Of a DNA stretch of 48,016 nt, positions 1-9,053 are shown piece after piece. The stretch's first letter is position 1, and each line of letters starts with the position of its first letter. The stretch covers positions 1 to 48,016 of the forward strand of contig NZ_BAFB01000098.1 in NCBI RefSeq assembly GCF_000248075.1, given 5' to 3'. The DNA comes from Gordonia otitidis NBRC 100426. GTDB taxonomy: Bacteria; Actinomycetota; Actinomycetes; Mycobacteriales; Mycobacteriaceae. The position numbers and the translations under genes were made by a program. The notes below the pieces were generated by a model. The model searched no databases, was not told where the DNA came from, and was given only the letters and a program-made list of their open reading frames with translations.

Positions 1-1
1 T

Positions 2-871
2 CCGCGAACGCAGGGAAGCTGGACCGCACGCAAGCACGCGTCGACGCAGGCGTACTTCGAGTGGATGCCGGTGCGGCCCACGTCCCTGGCCGGCGGGCAG
101 CACCTCTACCGGCGGTTCCGGTTCGGCACATTGACCGAACTGATCATCCCCGACCTGCGTTCCTATCGCGACAAGCAGTCGTCGGCGCGCGTCGACGATC
201 CGACGCAGAGCATCACCGGCGCCGAGCAGTACACGTGGCTGGAGACGTCGGTCACGACGTCGTCGACCCGTTGGCAGGTGATCGGAAGCGAGGTGATGAT
301 GGTGCCCCTGACGATCCCCGAGTCGACCGACCCCCGGCTGGCCGACTGGCTGCACGAGAAGATCGGACTGCCGCAGGACGGCATTCCGGTCAACAACGAC
401 CAGTGGGACGGGTACGCCGCAGAGCGTCGAAAACTGTTGTCCGCGATCGACGCGGCCGGGAAGAAGAACGTCGTACTGGTCGCGGGCGACATCCACAGCT
501 CGTGGGCGAGTGAGTTGCCGCTCAACGTCTCTCACTACGGGTCTGATCGTTCGGGACGTACCGTCGCGTGCGAGTTCACCGTCCCCAGCATCACGGCCGC
601 GAGCCCGCACGACACCATCGCGGTCAACCGCGCGCTCGAGGCGCCGACGACCGCGTTGCTGTCCGCGGGCCGCGAGGCGATCAGACTGACGAATCCCTGG
701 ATCAAGGACGTCGAGTTGACCTCCCACGGCTTCGGCGTGATGACCGTGACCGCCGCGCGCGCGGAGATGGAGTGGTTCTACGTCGACGACGTCCTCGACC
801 CGCGCTCGGCAACTCGGCGGGCATTCGGCTGGCACACCCGCGCGGGCGACCCGAAACTTCGGCGCACGTAG
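2..871 (+). CDS. PhoD-like alkaline phosphatase/phosphodiesterase, 5' end cut by the window
   Basis: The frame is open from the first bases of the window, so this is the C-terminal part of a larger protein; the Met at base 65 is internal. The text resembles PhoD-family metallophosphoesterases (PF09423), which cleave phosphate mono- or diesters outside the membrane using Ca/Fe. Visible marks are YFEWMPVRP near the start, LRSYRD, and VLVAGDIHSSWASEL about two thirds along; GDxHxxW is a metal-ligand segment of the family. The ending, with MEWFYVDDVLDP, is usual for these enzymes. The next gene downstream, 56 bp away on the same strand, is another secreted phosphatase, which suggests joint phosphate scavenging. 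The N-terminal Tat signal expected for PhoD would lie outside the window. Confidence 0.85.
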   Translation, partial: PRTQGSWTARKHASTQAYFEWMPVRPTSLAGGQHLYRRFRFGTLTELIIPDLRSYRDKQSSARVDDPTQSITGAEQYTWLETSVTTSSTRWQVIGSEVMMVPLTIPESTDPRLADWLHEKIGLPQDGIPVNNDQWDGYAAERRKLLSAIDAAGKKNVVLVAGDIHSSWASELPLNVSHYGSDRSGRTVACEFTVPSITAASPHDTIAVNRALEAPTTALLSAGREAIRLTNPWIKDVELTSHGFGVMTVTAARAEMEWFYVDDVLDPRSATRRAFGWHTRAGDPKLRRT

Positions 872-927
872 GCGATGTCACCGAACCCCCTCACCCACCT
901 CGGACACGGATCGACAGGAGCAGCACG

Positions 928-2100
928 ATGAGATTCACGCGCACCCTCACCCGCGGGGTCATCGCCACGACGACGGCTCTGTGCGCGGCGTTCGCTGTTC
1001 CTGCCGCAGCGCATGCCGCGCCGCCCAAGCCGACGCCCACGCCGTTTCCCGTCGGGGCGCTGGCCACCGTCTACCAGTCGGATGTGCACGGCGACGACGT
1101 GCTCTACTGGCCGGTGATCTCCAGCTTCACCGATATCCGCGCGAAGCATCCCGCGACGATGTCGGAGAATCTCGCGAAGGCGATCGCGATCAACAATGCC
1201 GCGCAACACGATCCGCAGTTGCAGAAGCGAGCACTCGACGATGCGTATGCGATCGACGGGCTGTCGCAGACGCAGCTCTACGCCATGACCGACGCCTTCG
1301 GAACCGAACTCGGTGCCGACATGCGCCAAGCACTCACCGAGAAGCGGCTTCCGAAGGTGACCGCATTGGTCGACTCACTCGCCGCCCGTGGTCAGGGCGT
1401 CGCGTCGTCGACTCTGGTGGAGAAGGAGATCTCCGACAATCCGCGGCCCTACGTGGTGGCACCGAACCGGATCAAGGTCTACAACCTGCCCGGCAAGACC
1501 GACAAGGACGTCCTGTCGACCGGGTCGTCGTTCCCGTCAGGCCATACCGCGTCGGCGATGATCCGCACCGGGCTGCTCGCCCTGATGGTGCCCGAGTTCG
1601 CTCCGCAACTCCTCGCCCGCGGCAGCGAGGCCGGTTACCACCGCGTCGTTCTCGGCGTGCACTATCCGCTCGACGTGATCGGCGGCCGCATGGTCGCCGA
1701 CGCCGCGGTGGCCGACAGATACGCCGATCCCCGCTTCCGTCCGCTCATCCTGGCCGCGGGACAGGAACTGCGGTCGGAGCTCGAATGGCGTTGTGGCGCA
1801 GCGCTATCTGTCTGCATCGCCCGTGACACGCCCTATCGCAGCACCGCAGGTGCGGTCAGCGACTACCGGCAACGGATGAGCTACGGCCTGAGCCGGATCG
1901 GCTCCGCTGAGGCACCATTCGTCGCACCGCCGACCGCCGTCGCCCTGGTGCAGCGGGTACACCCGGGCATGACGAGCGCGCAGGCAACCGACCTGCTGCG
2001 CCGCGGCGCGTACCCGGCGGGGTATCCGCTCGACGATCAACGTGCGGGCGCGCAGTCGTGGCAGCGACTGGACCTCGCCAGCGCTTATGCAGCCCGCTGA
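928..2100 (+). CDS. Secreted PAP2-family class A acid phosphatase
   Basis: A 390-residue exported phosphomonoesterase. The ATG at 928 is chosen because AGGAG lies 7 nt upstream and the first 35 residues form a clean signal peptide (basic RFTRTLTR, hydrophobic core, AAAHA-A cleavage site). The PAP2 phosphatase signature is complete: KEISDNPRP (about residue 166), FPSGHT (about 202) and a GYHRVVLGVHYPLD segment (about 230-247), which supply the Lys/Arg, Ser-Gly-His and nucleophile-His/Asp residues. Typical class A acid phosphatases are about 230-260 residues; the extra 110 residues after the third motif, which hold two Cys, do not match a domain I recognise. It follows the PhoD-like gene closely and may be cotranscribed with it. 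Confidence 0.9.
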   Translation: MRFTRTLTRGVIATTTALCAAFAVPAAAHAAPPKPTPTPFPVGALATVYQSDVHGDDVLYWPVISSFTDIRAKHPATMSENLAKAIAINNAAQHDPQLQKRALDDAYAIDGLSQTQLYAMTDAFGTELGADMRQALTEKRLPKVTALVDSLAARGQGVASSTLVEKEISDNPRPYVVAPNRIKVYNLPGKTDKDVLSTGSSFPSGHTASAMIRTGLLALMVPEFAPQLLARGSEAGYHRVVLGVHYPLDVIGGRMVADAAVADRYADPRFRPLILAAGQELRSELEWRCGAALSVCIARDTPYRSTAGAVSDYRQRMSYGLSRIGSAEAPFVAPPTAVALVQRVHPGMTSAQATDLLRRGAYPAGYPLDDQRAGAQSWQRLDLASAYAAR

Positions 2101-2197
2101 CGGTATGCCTGCTGACGGTACGGCCGTCGACGGTACGGGTCCGCAGCGAGCCCGGACCGCGGAGTCACGCCTGCCCGGCGGACCTGTCGTGTCGGGT

Positions 2198-2773
2198 TCA
2201 CGCAGCGCGACGAGACTGCAGCTGCGGCAGCACCTCTGCGCGCACGCGATGCTCGGTGGCCGAGCCGTCGATCGGCACGATGAGCACGGCGTCGGCGACC
2301 TCGGCGGCGTAGATGTCGCGGATGAGGGTCACCAGCCCGTGTGGTGTTCCGACGTAGCGCACCGTTTCCGACGCTCCGCCCGGAGACGTACCAGTCTGGG
2401 CCGCACCGTGTCTCAGGAGGGTGTCGACACCCGTCGGAGTGGTTGACGCGACCGCGGCAGCCGATGCCCGCGCCGAGGCAGGATGGGGTGCGATCGCAAC
2501 CTCCACCGTGAGAGCGACCGAGAAGTTCGCGGTATCGCGGGTTCCGGCCCGGAGCAACGAGCGAGTGCGTTGTGCTTCGCGCAGTGTCGGCCGCCGCACG
2601 ACGATCGGCAGTTCCGCCGCGGCGGCGTCGCCGACGATGGCGACACGCAGTGCGGGACGGCCGATGGTGATCAGGCCGGTGTCGGCGGCCAGCAGTTCGC
2701 CCGCCCCGACGAGCCGCGCTGCTGACGTTCGCGGCGCCAAAGCGTCTGCTGCAGGACTCGATTCGATGGTCAC
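2198..2773 (-). CDS. Short luciferase-like (LLM) protein coupled to the desulfurase
   Basis: A 191-residue protein. The GTG start at 2773 overlaps the TGA of the upstream desulfurase gene as GTGA, so translation is probably coupled. Its C-terminal text, RYVGTPHGLVTLIRDIYAAEVADAVLIVP, looks like the last strands and helices of flavin-dependent luciferase-like monooxygenases (which typically have GTPxxVAxxL...GxDGFxLxP). The middle (RPALRVAIVGDAAAAELPIV, then SVALTVEVAIAPHP) also fits their second half. Full LLM enzymes are about 330-450 residues, so the flavin-binding N-terminal half of the barrel is absent. It may be a divergent partner subunit, a truncated enzyme, or a different fold with a chance resemblance. 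Sharing the SAM-controlled transcript implies a role in sulfur compound metabolism. The family call is tentative. Confidence 0.55.
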   Translation of the reverse strand: MTIESSPAADALAPRTSAARLVGAGELLAADTGLITIGRPALRVAIVGDAAAAELPIVVRRPTLREAQRTRSLLRAGTRDTANFSVALTVEVAIAPHPASARASAAAVASTTPTGVDTLLRHGAAQTGTSPGGASETVRYVGTPHGLVTLIRDIYAAEVADAVLIVPIDGSATEHRVRAEVLPQLQSRRAA

Positions 2774-4110
2774 AGGTGTGCCTTTCGGGTGTCGGGAGTT
2801 GCCGTACTGGGACGCACGGAGCCGTCGGACGGTCGGTGATCGCACAGGTGACGCAGCGCGGACACGAGGCGTTCGACGTCGTCGGACGATGAGCCCAGAC
2901 CGAAGCTGGCGCGCACGGCGCCGTCGGGATGACCGAGCCGGTCGAGAAGCGGATGTGCGCAGAACTTTCCGTCGCGCACCCCGATCCCGTGATGGTCGCT
3001 CAGATACTCCGCGACCTCGCGCGGTGTGAACCCGTCGACGGTGAACCCGGCGATACCGACACGCTCGAGACCGTCGTCGAAGACGCGCAGCGGGCTGACG
3101 CCCTCGATCTCGGCGAGCCCGGCGTCGAGTTGTGCACACAGGTAGGCCTCGTGCGCACCGATCCACTCGTGTCCGAGTTCGCTGATCGCATCGCACGCGG
3201 CCGCGATCGCGACGGCGCCGAGCACGTTGGGCGATCCCGCTTCGTGGCGTGCGGCGCCCGTGTGCCAGGAGACCGAGGCGCAGCCTGAGTCGACGTCGAC
3301 GTCTGCCGTCGCTCCACCGCCTGCGAGGTAGGGCTGCGCGGCGTCGAGCCAATCGGCACGACCGACGAGCACGCCTGCTCCGAACGGTGCGTAGAGCTTG
3401 TGCCCCGAGAAGACGAGGTAGTCGATGCCGTGGCTCACCAACGACACCGGTCGATGCGCAACCAGCTGCGCGGCGTCGACCAGGATGCGGGCGCCGTGGC
3501 GGTGGGCGACCGAGGCGAGCCGTGAGATCGGCAGCACCTCTCCGGTCACGTTCGACGCCCCGGTGACCGCGAGCAACGCTGCGGGTTTGCTCGCGAGTTC
3601 GCGTTCGACGGCGGCGAGGGTCTCGTCGATGGTTGGCGTCACCTCGACGATGCGTGTCCACTTGTCCTTGCGTTCGATCCACGGCAGGAGGTTGGCGTGG
3701 TGCTCGATGTCGAGGACGACGACGTCACCGGGTGTGACGTGCGCGGCGAGGTTGATCGCGTCGGTGGTGTTGCGGGTGAACACGACGGTGTCGTCGGCGC
3801 GGCCCCGGACGAAGCGTCGAACCGTCTCACGGCATTCTTCGTAGCGCCGCGTCGTGACCTGAGACAGGTGACCGGCACCGCGGTGGACGCTGGCATAGGT
3901 GCTCAACGCGTCTGCGACGGCGTCGGCGACCGCGGTGAGAGCGGGGGCGCTGGCCGCGTAGTCGAAGTTGGCGTAGCGCACCGTGGTGCCGTCGGCGAGC
4001 GGGGCGCATTCGGCTGCGCCGACGACCGGCGCCAGCGGAGCGATCTTTGGGGTCTCGACGGCGTCCACCTGCGACGAGCGGGGGTATGAACGGGTGACGA
4101 CAGCAGTCAT
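2770..4110 (-). CDS. Cysteine desulfurase-like PLP enzyme (class V aminotransferase fold)
   Basis: A 446-residue NifS/SufS/CsdA-type enzyme; such enzymes take sulfur from cysteine through a PLP intermediate. Visible are the cofactor His in DIEHHANLLPW (about residue 133), the Asp in ILVDAAQLVAH, the PLP-binding Lys in FSGHKLYAPFGAG (about 237), and a Cys in DGKFCAHPLL (about 383). The Cys sits where SufS-type enzymes carry the persulfide Cys, but its context is not the usual one, so another beta-elimination or lyase reaction is possible. The ATG has AAGGAG 8 nt upstream. It heads a two-gene transcript behind a SAM-IV riboswitch, so it should be made when S-adenosylmethionine is low. No suf or isc genes are nearby, which argues for sulfur assimilation or salvage rather than general Fe-S assembly. 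Confidence 0.85.
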   Translation of the reverse strand: MTAVVTRSYPRSSQVDAVETPKIAPLAPVVGAAECAPLADGTTVRYANFDYAASAPALTAVADAVADALSTYASVHRGAGHLSQVTTRRYEECRETVRRFVRGRADDTVVFTRNTTDAINLAAHVTPGDVVVLDIEHHANLLPWIERKDKWTRIVEVTPTIDETLAAVERELASKPAALLAVTGASNVTGEVLPISRLASVAHRHGARILVDAAQLVAHRPVSLVSHGIDYLVFSGHKLYAPFGAGVLVGRADWLDAAQPYLAGGGATADVDVDSGCASVSWHTGAARHEAGSPNVLGAVAIAAACDAISELGHEWIGAHEAYLCAQLDAGLAEIEGVSPLRVFDDGLERVGIAGFTVDGFTPREVAEYLSDHHGIGVRDGKFCAHPLLDRLGHPDGAVRASFGLGSSSDDVERLVSALRHLCDHRPSDGSVRPSTATPDTRKAHL

Positions 4111-4118
4111 CGAATGAT

Positions 4119-4251
4119 CTCCTTGGAATCCACGCTTGCCGTACCCACCTCGGGTACGGCCAGGTCGTCACCCGGAGCACCCCACCGCGGAGGAGGGTTG
4201 CCGACCAGCTAGCCGGGGCTTGTCGCTGGCACTCATGACCTGTTCCAAGAA
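4119..4251 (-). promoter_or_regulatory. Proposed expression platform: helix hiding the ribosome binding site
   Basis: In the RNA, UUCUUGGAA (bases 4251 to 4243), directly 5' of the aptamer, can pair with UUCCAAGGA (4128 to 4120) over nine base pairs with one G-U wobble. The 3' strand contains most of the AAGGAG ribosome binding site (4124 to 4119) of the desulfurase gene. Between them lie the aptamer and a perfect 8-bp hairpin (CCGTACCC/GGGTACGG, 4139-4159) that lacks a following U-tract. This suggests translational control: ligand-bound aptamer brings the flanks together and closes the site. The pairing is read from the sequence; the mechanism is inference. Confidence 0.55.
4163..4240 (-). 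promoter_or_regulatory. SAM-IV riboswitch aptamer
   Basis: Read on the minus strand, the segment begins GGTCATGAGTGCCAGCG, continues with AAGCCCCGGCTAGCTGG, CGGCAACCCTCC, CCGCGGTGGGGTGC and TCCGGGTGACGACC. This is the layout I know for the actinobacterial SAM-IV riboswitch (Rfam RF00634): a closing P1 helix (GGTC...GACC), the CCAGC...GCTGG arm with a CCCCGG loop available for a pseudoknot with CCGGG near the 3' end, and the AACCCTCC/GGTGGGGTGC core. It lies 53 nt upstream of the desulfurase ATG on the same strand. The rest of the 4111-4414 gap holds a small hairpin, the flanking helix described separately, and the upstream promoter region shared with the divergent isochorismate synthase. Confidence 0.88.
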
Positions 4252-4414
4252 TCACCGATTCGACGCTGACCTGTCAACTTTCGCTCAACGTGCACAAAAC
4301 GCAGCTGCCGGCACCGAAGTGCGGCGGGATCGGCCTCGCCGGTGAACCCGTCTGTGTGCCGGCGCACTCCGGATCGTCGCACTCGGCCTTCAGCGCACCA
4401 GGTAGCGTGACTCC

Positions 4415-5509
4415 ATGTCCCCATCGGAGGTGTTCGTCCTTTCCCGGCCACACGGCACCGTTCGGGCGCGTGGCGCCTCGGAGGGATTCACCGATGCCAC
4501 CCAAGCCGCCGAAGCACTGCGCTCCGGACGAATCGGTGCCATCACCGGCGCGCTGCCCTTCGACCCCGCGGACGACGCCGCACTCCTCGTACCCGAGACC
4601 ATCCGACACAGCGGCGACCCGCTGACGGGACGTGCGGCCGAACGCAACGTCGCCGCTGGCGTCACTCTCGTCCCCGACGCGGCCACCCACCGCGACCGCG
4701 TGGCACGGGCCGTCGACGAGATCGAATCGGGCGCCCTGTCGAAGGTCGTACTCGCACGCGCCGTCGAGTTCGATCTCTCGAATCCTGTTGATCCACAACG
4801 ACTTCTCGGCGCGCTGGCATACGGCAACGCAGAGCACTCGGCGTTTCTCGTCGACCTGAGCGTCGACGAACAGACCGATCCGCGCGCGCGATGGCTTCTG
4901 GGAGCGAGCCCCGAGGTGTTGCTGCGCAAGCAGGGTTTGGAGGTCGTGTGTCGTCCCTATGCCGGGTCGGCCGCGCGGTCATCCGATCCTGACGTCGACC
5001 GTGCTGCGGGACAGGCACTTCTGGCATCGACGAAGGACCGCTCCGAGCACGCCTTCGTCGTCGACCATCTGCGCGACGCGCTCGATCCCCTCTGCCGAGA
5101 GCTACACGTCCCCGACGAGCCGGCGCTCGTCTCGACGGGCGAGATGTGGCATCTCGCAACACCGATCCGGGGGGTTCTCGCCGACCCCACGATCACGTCA
5201 CTCGACCTCGCACTGCTGTTGAGTCCTACGCCCGCGGTGTGTGGAACTCCGGGACACGCTGCCGCAGAGTTCATCTCGACGCGCGAGGAGCCGCGGGGCT
5301 TCTACGCGGGCGCCGTCGGCTGGTCGGGGTCCGCCGGTGACGGCGAGTGGATGGTGACGATCCGGTCGCTCGAACTATCCGAGGATCTGCGCCACGTACT
5401 CACCTGGGCAGGCGGCGGCATCGTCGCGGGCTCGGAACCGCAGGCCGAGCTCGACGAGACGTCGGCGAAGCTCGCGACGGTGCTGCGGGCGCTCGGCGTC
5501 GAGGTGTAG
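4415..5509 (+). CDS. entC: Isochorismate synthase (EntC/MenF type)
   Basis: A 364-residue chorismate-binding enzyme that converts chorismate to isochorismate, the first step towards menaquinone and towards salicylate/dihydroxybenzoate siderophores. Family marks are GALSKVVLARAVEF (about residues 104-117), LLGASPEVLLRK, CRPYAGSAAR, the STKDRSEHAFVVDHLRD segment, LSPTPAVCGTPGHAA, and the Mg-binding end AGGGIVAGSEPQAELDETSAKL. Length matches the EntC/MenF group rather than full salicylate synthases. The start has no ribosome binding site; a TAGCGT box 6 nt upstream suggests a leaderless transcript. It is divergent from the SAM-riboswitch operon. The sequence does not decide between quinone and siderophore roles; no other men or ent genes are in the window. 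Confidence 0.88.
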   Translation: MSPSEVFVLSRPHGTVRARGASEGFTDATQAAEALRSGRIGAITGALPFDPADDAALLVPETIRHSGDPLTGRAAERNVAAGVTLVPDAATHRDRVARAVDEIESGALSKVVLARAVEFDLSNPVDPQRLLGALAYGNAEHSAFLVDLSVDEQTDPRARWLLGASPEVLLRKQGLEVVCRPYAGSAARSSDPDVDRAAGQALLASTKDRSEHAFVVDHLRDALDPLCRELHVPDEPALVSTGEMWHLATPIRGVLADPTITSLDLALLLSPTPAVCGTPGHAAAEFISTREEPRGFYAGAVGWSGSAGDGEWMVTIRSLELSEDLRHVLTWAGGGIVAGSEPQAELDETSAKLATVLRALGVEV

Positions 5510-5571
5510 GAGCTGTCCCGGTGTTGGCTGCGAGGGTTGCTGCGCTGCGGGGGATTCTGTGCGCTGCCGCC

Positions 5572-5898
5572 GCGCAGAAAGTAGGGGGAGGATTCCTTCC
5601 CTGGGTTCTGCACCCTTTCGCGGGAAACTTCTAGGGGAAGCACAAAACTAGGGGAAGGACCGTTTCCCCTACTTTCTGCGCGCCAGCTGAGCCCTACTTT
5701 CGCGCTCGGGCTGCACTCTTCCCCGATATTCTGCGCCCGGGCTGCACGCTTCCCCTACTTTCTGCGCCTCCGCTGCATTCTTCCCCTACTTTCTGCGCCT
5801 CCGCTGCATTCTTCCCCGGGTTCTGCACCCTTCCCCGCGAAACTTCTAGCGGAAGCGCACAAAACCAGCGGAAAGACCCTTTCCCCTACTTTCTGCGC
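5572..5898. repeat. Array of CCCCTACTTTCTGCGC motifs
   Basis: The 410-bp gap between two convergent genes is filled by copies of a 16-base motif. Exact copies start at 5666, 5752, 5783 and 5883; an inverted exact copy lies at 5572-5587. Degenerate copies occur near 5692 (CCCTACTTTCGCGC) and 5721 (CCCCGATATTCTGCGC). The copies at 5752 and 5783 are part of a 31-bp tandem unit that ends GCCTCCGCTGCATTC. Inverted AGGGGAA elements (near 5633 and 5650) can pair with the TTCCCCT cores, so the transcript of either strand can fold. No convincing protein is encoded. Confidence 0.85.
5596..5684. repeat. Copy A of an about 90-bp direct duplication
   Basis: This stretch aligns with bases 5811-5901: shared blocks include GGGTTCTGCACCCTT, GAAACTTCTAG, GGAAG, CACAAAAC and TTTCCCCTACTTTCTGCGCG. 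Most differences are single substitutions, plus a 2-base indel. The two copies flank the 31-bp tandem units. Confidence 0.85.
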
Positions 5899-5901
5899 GC
5901 C
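5811..5901. repeat. Copy B of the about 90-bp direct duplication
   Basis: Second copy of the unit at 5596-5684. It carries AGCGGAA where copy A has AGGGGAA in two places, so the two copies have diverged in the arms that could pair with TTCCCCT. It ends 18 bp before the stop codon of the convergent decarboxylase gene. Confidence 0.85.
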
Positions 5902-5919
5902 CGCCGCAGAGCTGCTCCC

Positions 5920-7272
<1,353 letters not shown>

Positions 7273-7309
7273 CTATGCCCGGTAACCCGACCCCGTGCGA
7301 TCGCTGCGT

Positions 7310-8509
7310 TCAGCCCAGCGCCTGATCCAGATCGCCGAGCAGGTCGTCGACGCCCTCGAGTCCTACCGACAGCCGTACCACCGCATCGCTGAGGCCGATT
7401 GCAGCCCGGCCCTCCGGCCCCATCGCACGATGTGTGGTGGTGGCGGGATGGGTGATGAGCGATTTGGAGTCGCCCAGGTTGTTCGAGATGTCGATGACCT
7501 GCAACGCGTTGAGCACCTCGAACGCCCGCTTCTTGCCGTCGACGCCGTCGTGATCGTTGAGTTCGAATGTCACGACGGTGCCACCGCCCGACATCTGCTT
7601 GGTCGCGAGGTCGTACTGCGGATGCGATGTGATGAACGGGTATTTGGTCCACCGCACGCGTGGGTCGGCCTCGAGGAATTCGGCGATGCGCAACGCCGAT
7701 GCCACCGACGCGTCGACGCGCAGGCGCATGGTCTCGAGCCCCTTGAGCAGGGTCCACGCGTTGAACGGACTCAACGCGGGACCGGTGTGCCGCATCAGGG
7801 TCTGCACCGGACCGTCGACGAACTCCTTGGTACCCAACACCGCACCGCCCATCACGCGGCCCTGGCCGTCGATGTGCTTGGTACCCGAGTAGACGATCAC
7901 GTCGGCGCCGAGATCGAATCCGCGTTGCAGTAGTGGTGTGGCGAAGACGTTGTCCAGCACCACCTTTGCGCCCGCAGCGTGAGCGAGCTCTGACACCTTC
8001 GCGACGTCGACGAGCGTCTGCATCGGATTCGACGGGGTCTCGAAGAACACGGCGTCAGCCGGTGTCGACAGCGCCTGTTCCCACTGATCGAGGTCCTCGC
8101 CGTCGACGAAAACCGTTTCGACGCCCCAGCGCGGCAGGATTTCGTTGCACACCACAAAGCACGAGCCGAACAGACTGCGTGCGGCGACTAACCGATCGCC
8201 CGCCTTCAGCAACGCTCCGAGCGCCACGAACACCGCGGCCATTCCGCTCGCCGTCGCAAAACAGGCCTCGGCTCCGTCGAGTAGTCGCAGTCGCTCCTCA
8301 AACATCGCGGTCGTCGGATTTCCATAGCGCGAGTAGACGAATCGCTCGTCTTCGCCCGTGAATGCGCGTTCGGCGGCCTCCGCGGAGTCGTAGACATAGC
8401 CGCTGGTGAGGTACAGCGCCTCGGAGGTCTCGAAGAACCCGGACCTGGCCAGGCCGCCGCGCACGGCGAGGGTGTCGAAGGAAACGCCTTCCGGCAGTTC
8501 GTGACTCAC
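7310..8509 (-). CDS. metZ: O-succinylhomoserine sulfhydrylase
   Basis: A 399-residue Cys/Met-metabolism PLP enzyme that makes homocysteine from O-succinylhomoserine and sulfide. Seen are LPEGVSFDTLAVRGG at the start, LTSGYVYDSAEAAERAFTG, YSRYGNPTTAMFEERL, FATASGMAAVF, FETPSNPMQTLVDV and the PLP Lys in YSGTKHIDGQGRVMGG, then FNAWTLLKGLETMRLR. The match to mycobacterial MetZ (Rv0391, about 406 residues) is strong. The GTG start at 8509 overlaps the rhodanese TGA as GTGA, so the two genes are translationally coupled, as Rv0390-Rv0391 are adjacent in M. tuberculosis. Upstream in-frame starts would run through the rhodanese gene and are rejected. Its product is the precursor of methionine and SAM. 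Confidence 0.93.
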   Translation of the reverse strand: MSHELPEGVSFDTLAVRGGLARSGFFETSEALYLTSGYVYDSAEAAERAFTGEDERFVYSRYGNPTTAMFEERLRLLDGAEACFATASGMAAVFVALGALLKAGDRLVAARSLFGSCFVVCNEILPRWGVETVFVDGEDLDQWEQALSTPADAVFFETPSNPMQTLVDVAKVSELAHAAGAKVVLDNVFATPLLQRGFDLGADVIVYSGTKHIDGQGRVMGGAVLGTKEFVDGPVQTLMRHTGPALSPFNAWTLLKGLETMRLRVDASVASALRIAEFLEADPRVRWTKYPFITSHPQYDLATKQMSGGGTVVTFELNDHDGVDGKKRAFEVLNALQVIDISNNLGDSKSLITHPATTTHRAMGPEGRAAIGLSDAVVRLSVGLEGVDDLLGDLDQALG

Positions 8510-8919
8510 GACTGCCTCCACGGGAGGTTCGACGCACGCCAGCCCGCACGGCCACGGTGGTCGTTCTCGTCGAGGGCACCCTCGAATCCGTCGAGCACGT
8601 TGTACGCCTTGGTGATTCCAGCAGCCGTCGCAGCCTCTGCAGCGCCGATCGAGCGATGACCGGAGCGGCACAGGAAGATCACTTCGTTGTCGTCCCGGAT
8701 ACCCGCATCGCGCAGCTCAGCGATGAATGCCTGGTTGGGGGTGCCGTCGGGGAAGGTGTTCCACTCGACGAAGACGGTCTTCTTCTCGATGACCTCGAGG
8801 TCGGGGACACCGACGAAGGCCCACTCCGCTGTGGTGCGGCAGTCGACCAGAACCGTGTTGGGGTCGGTCTCCAGCCTCTCCCAGGCCTGCTGGGGAGTCA
8901 GATCGCCTGCATAGGTCAT
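8506..8919 (-). CDS. Single-domain rhodanese (sulfurtransferase)
   Basis: A 137-residue protein with one rhodanese domain. It has the LVDCRTTAEW segment near residue 30 and the active-site loop FLCRSGHRS (about 92-100), where the Cys would carry a persulfide. Such proteins move sulfane sulfur between carriers. The ATG at 8919 follows GGAAGG. Placement directly before metZ with overlapping GTGA suggests that it supplies or handles sulfur for homocysteine synthesis; the pair corresponds to Rv0390-Rv0391. A longer in-frame reading of 205 residues has an arginine-rich, non-conserved extension and no advantage. Confidence 0.9.
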   Translation of the reverse strand: MTYAGDLTPQQAWERLETDPNTVLVDCRTTAEWAFVGVPDLEVIEKKTVFVEWNTFPDGTPNQAFIAELRDAGIRDDNEVIFLCRSGHRSIGAAEAATAAGITKAYNVLDGFEGALDENDHRGRAGWRASNLPWRQS

Positions 8920-9053
8920 GCCCTGCACACCTTCCGCTGTCCTTTGTCGCCTGTCCCGAACGCACTGCTTGCCGGGAGTTTCGTCGCCTAGCAATGTACT
9001 CGCGCGCCGGTCGTGGCGTGATTTCGACCCGAGCCCGCCACGACCCGCTCCAC

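Noticed and set aside
2101-2197. Possible terminator between the acid phosphatase and the LLM gene
   Set aside because: GGTCCG/CGGACC gives only a 6-bp stem with a large loop; not strong enough to annotate.
5347-5634. 95-codon plus-strand frame over the end of entC and the repeat array
   Set aside because: Shadow of entC that runs into repeats; no family or start signal.
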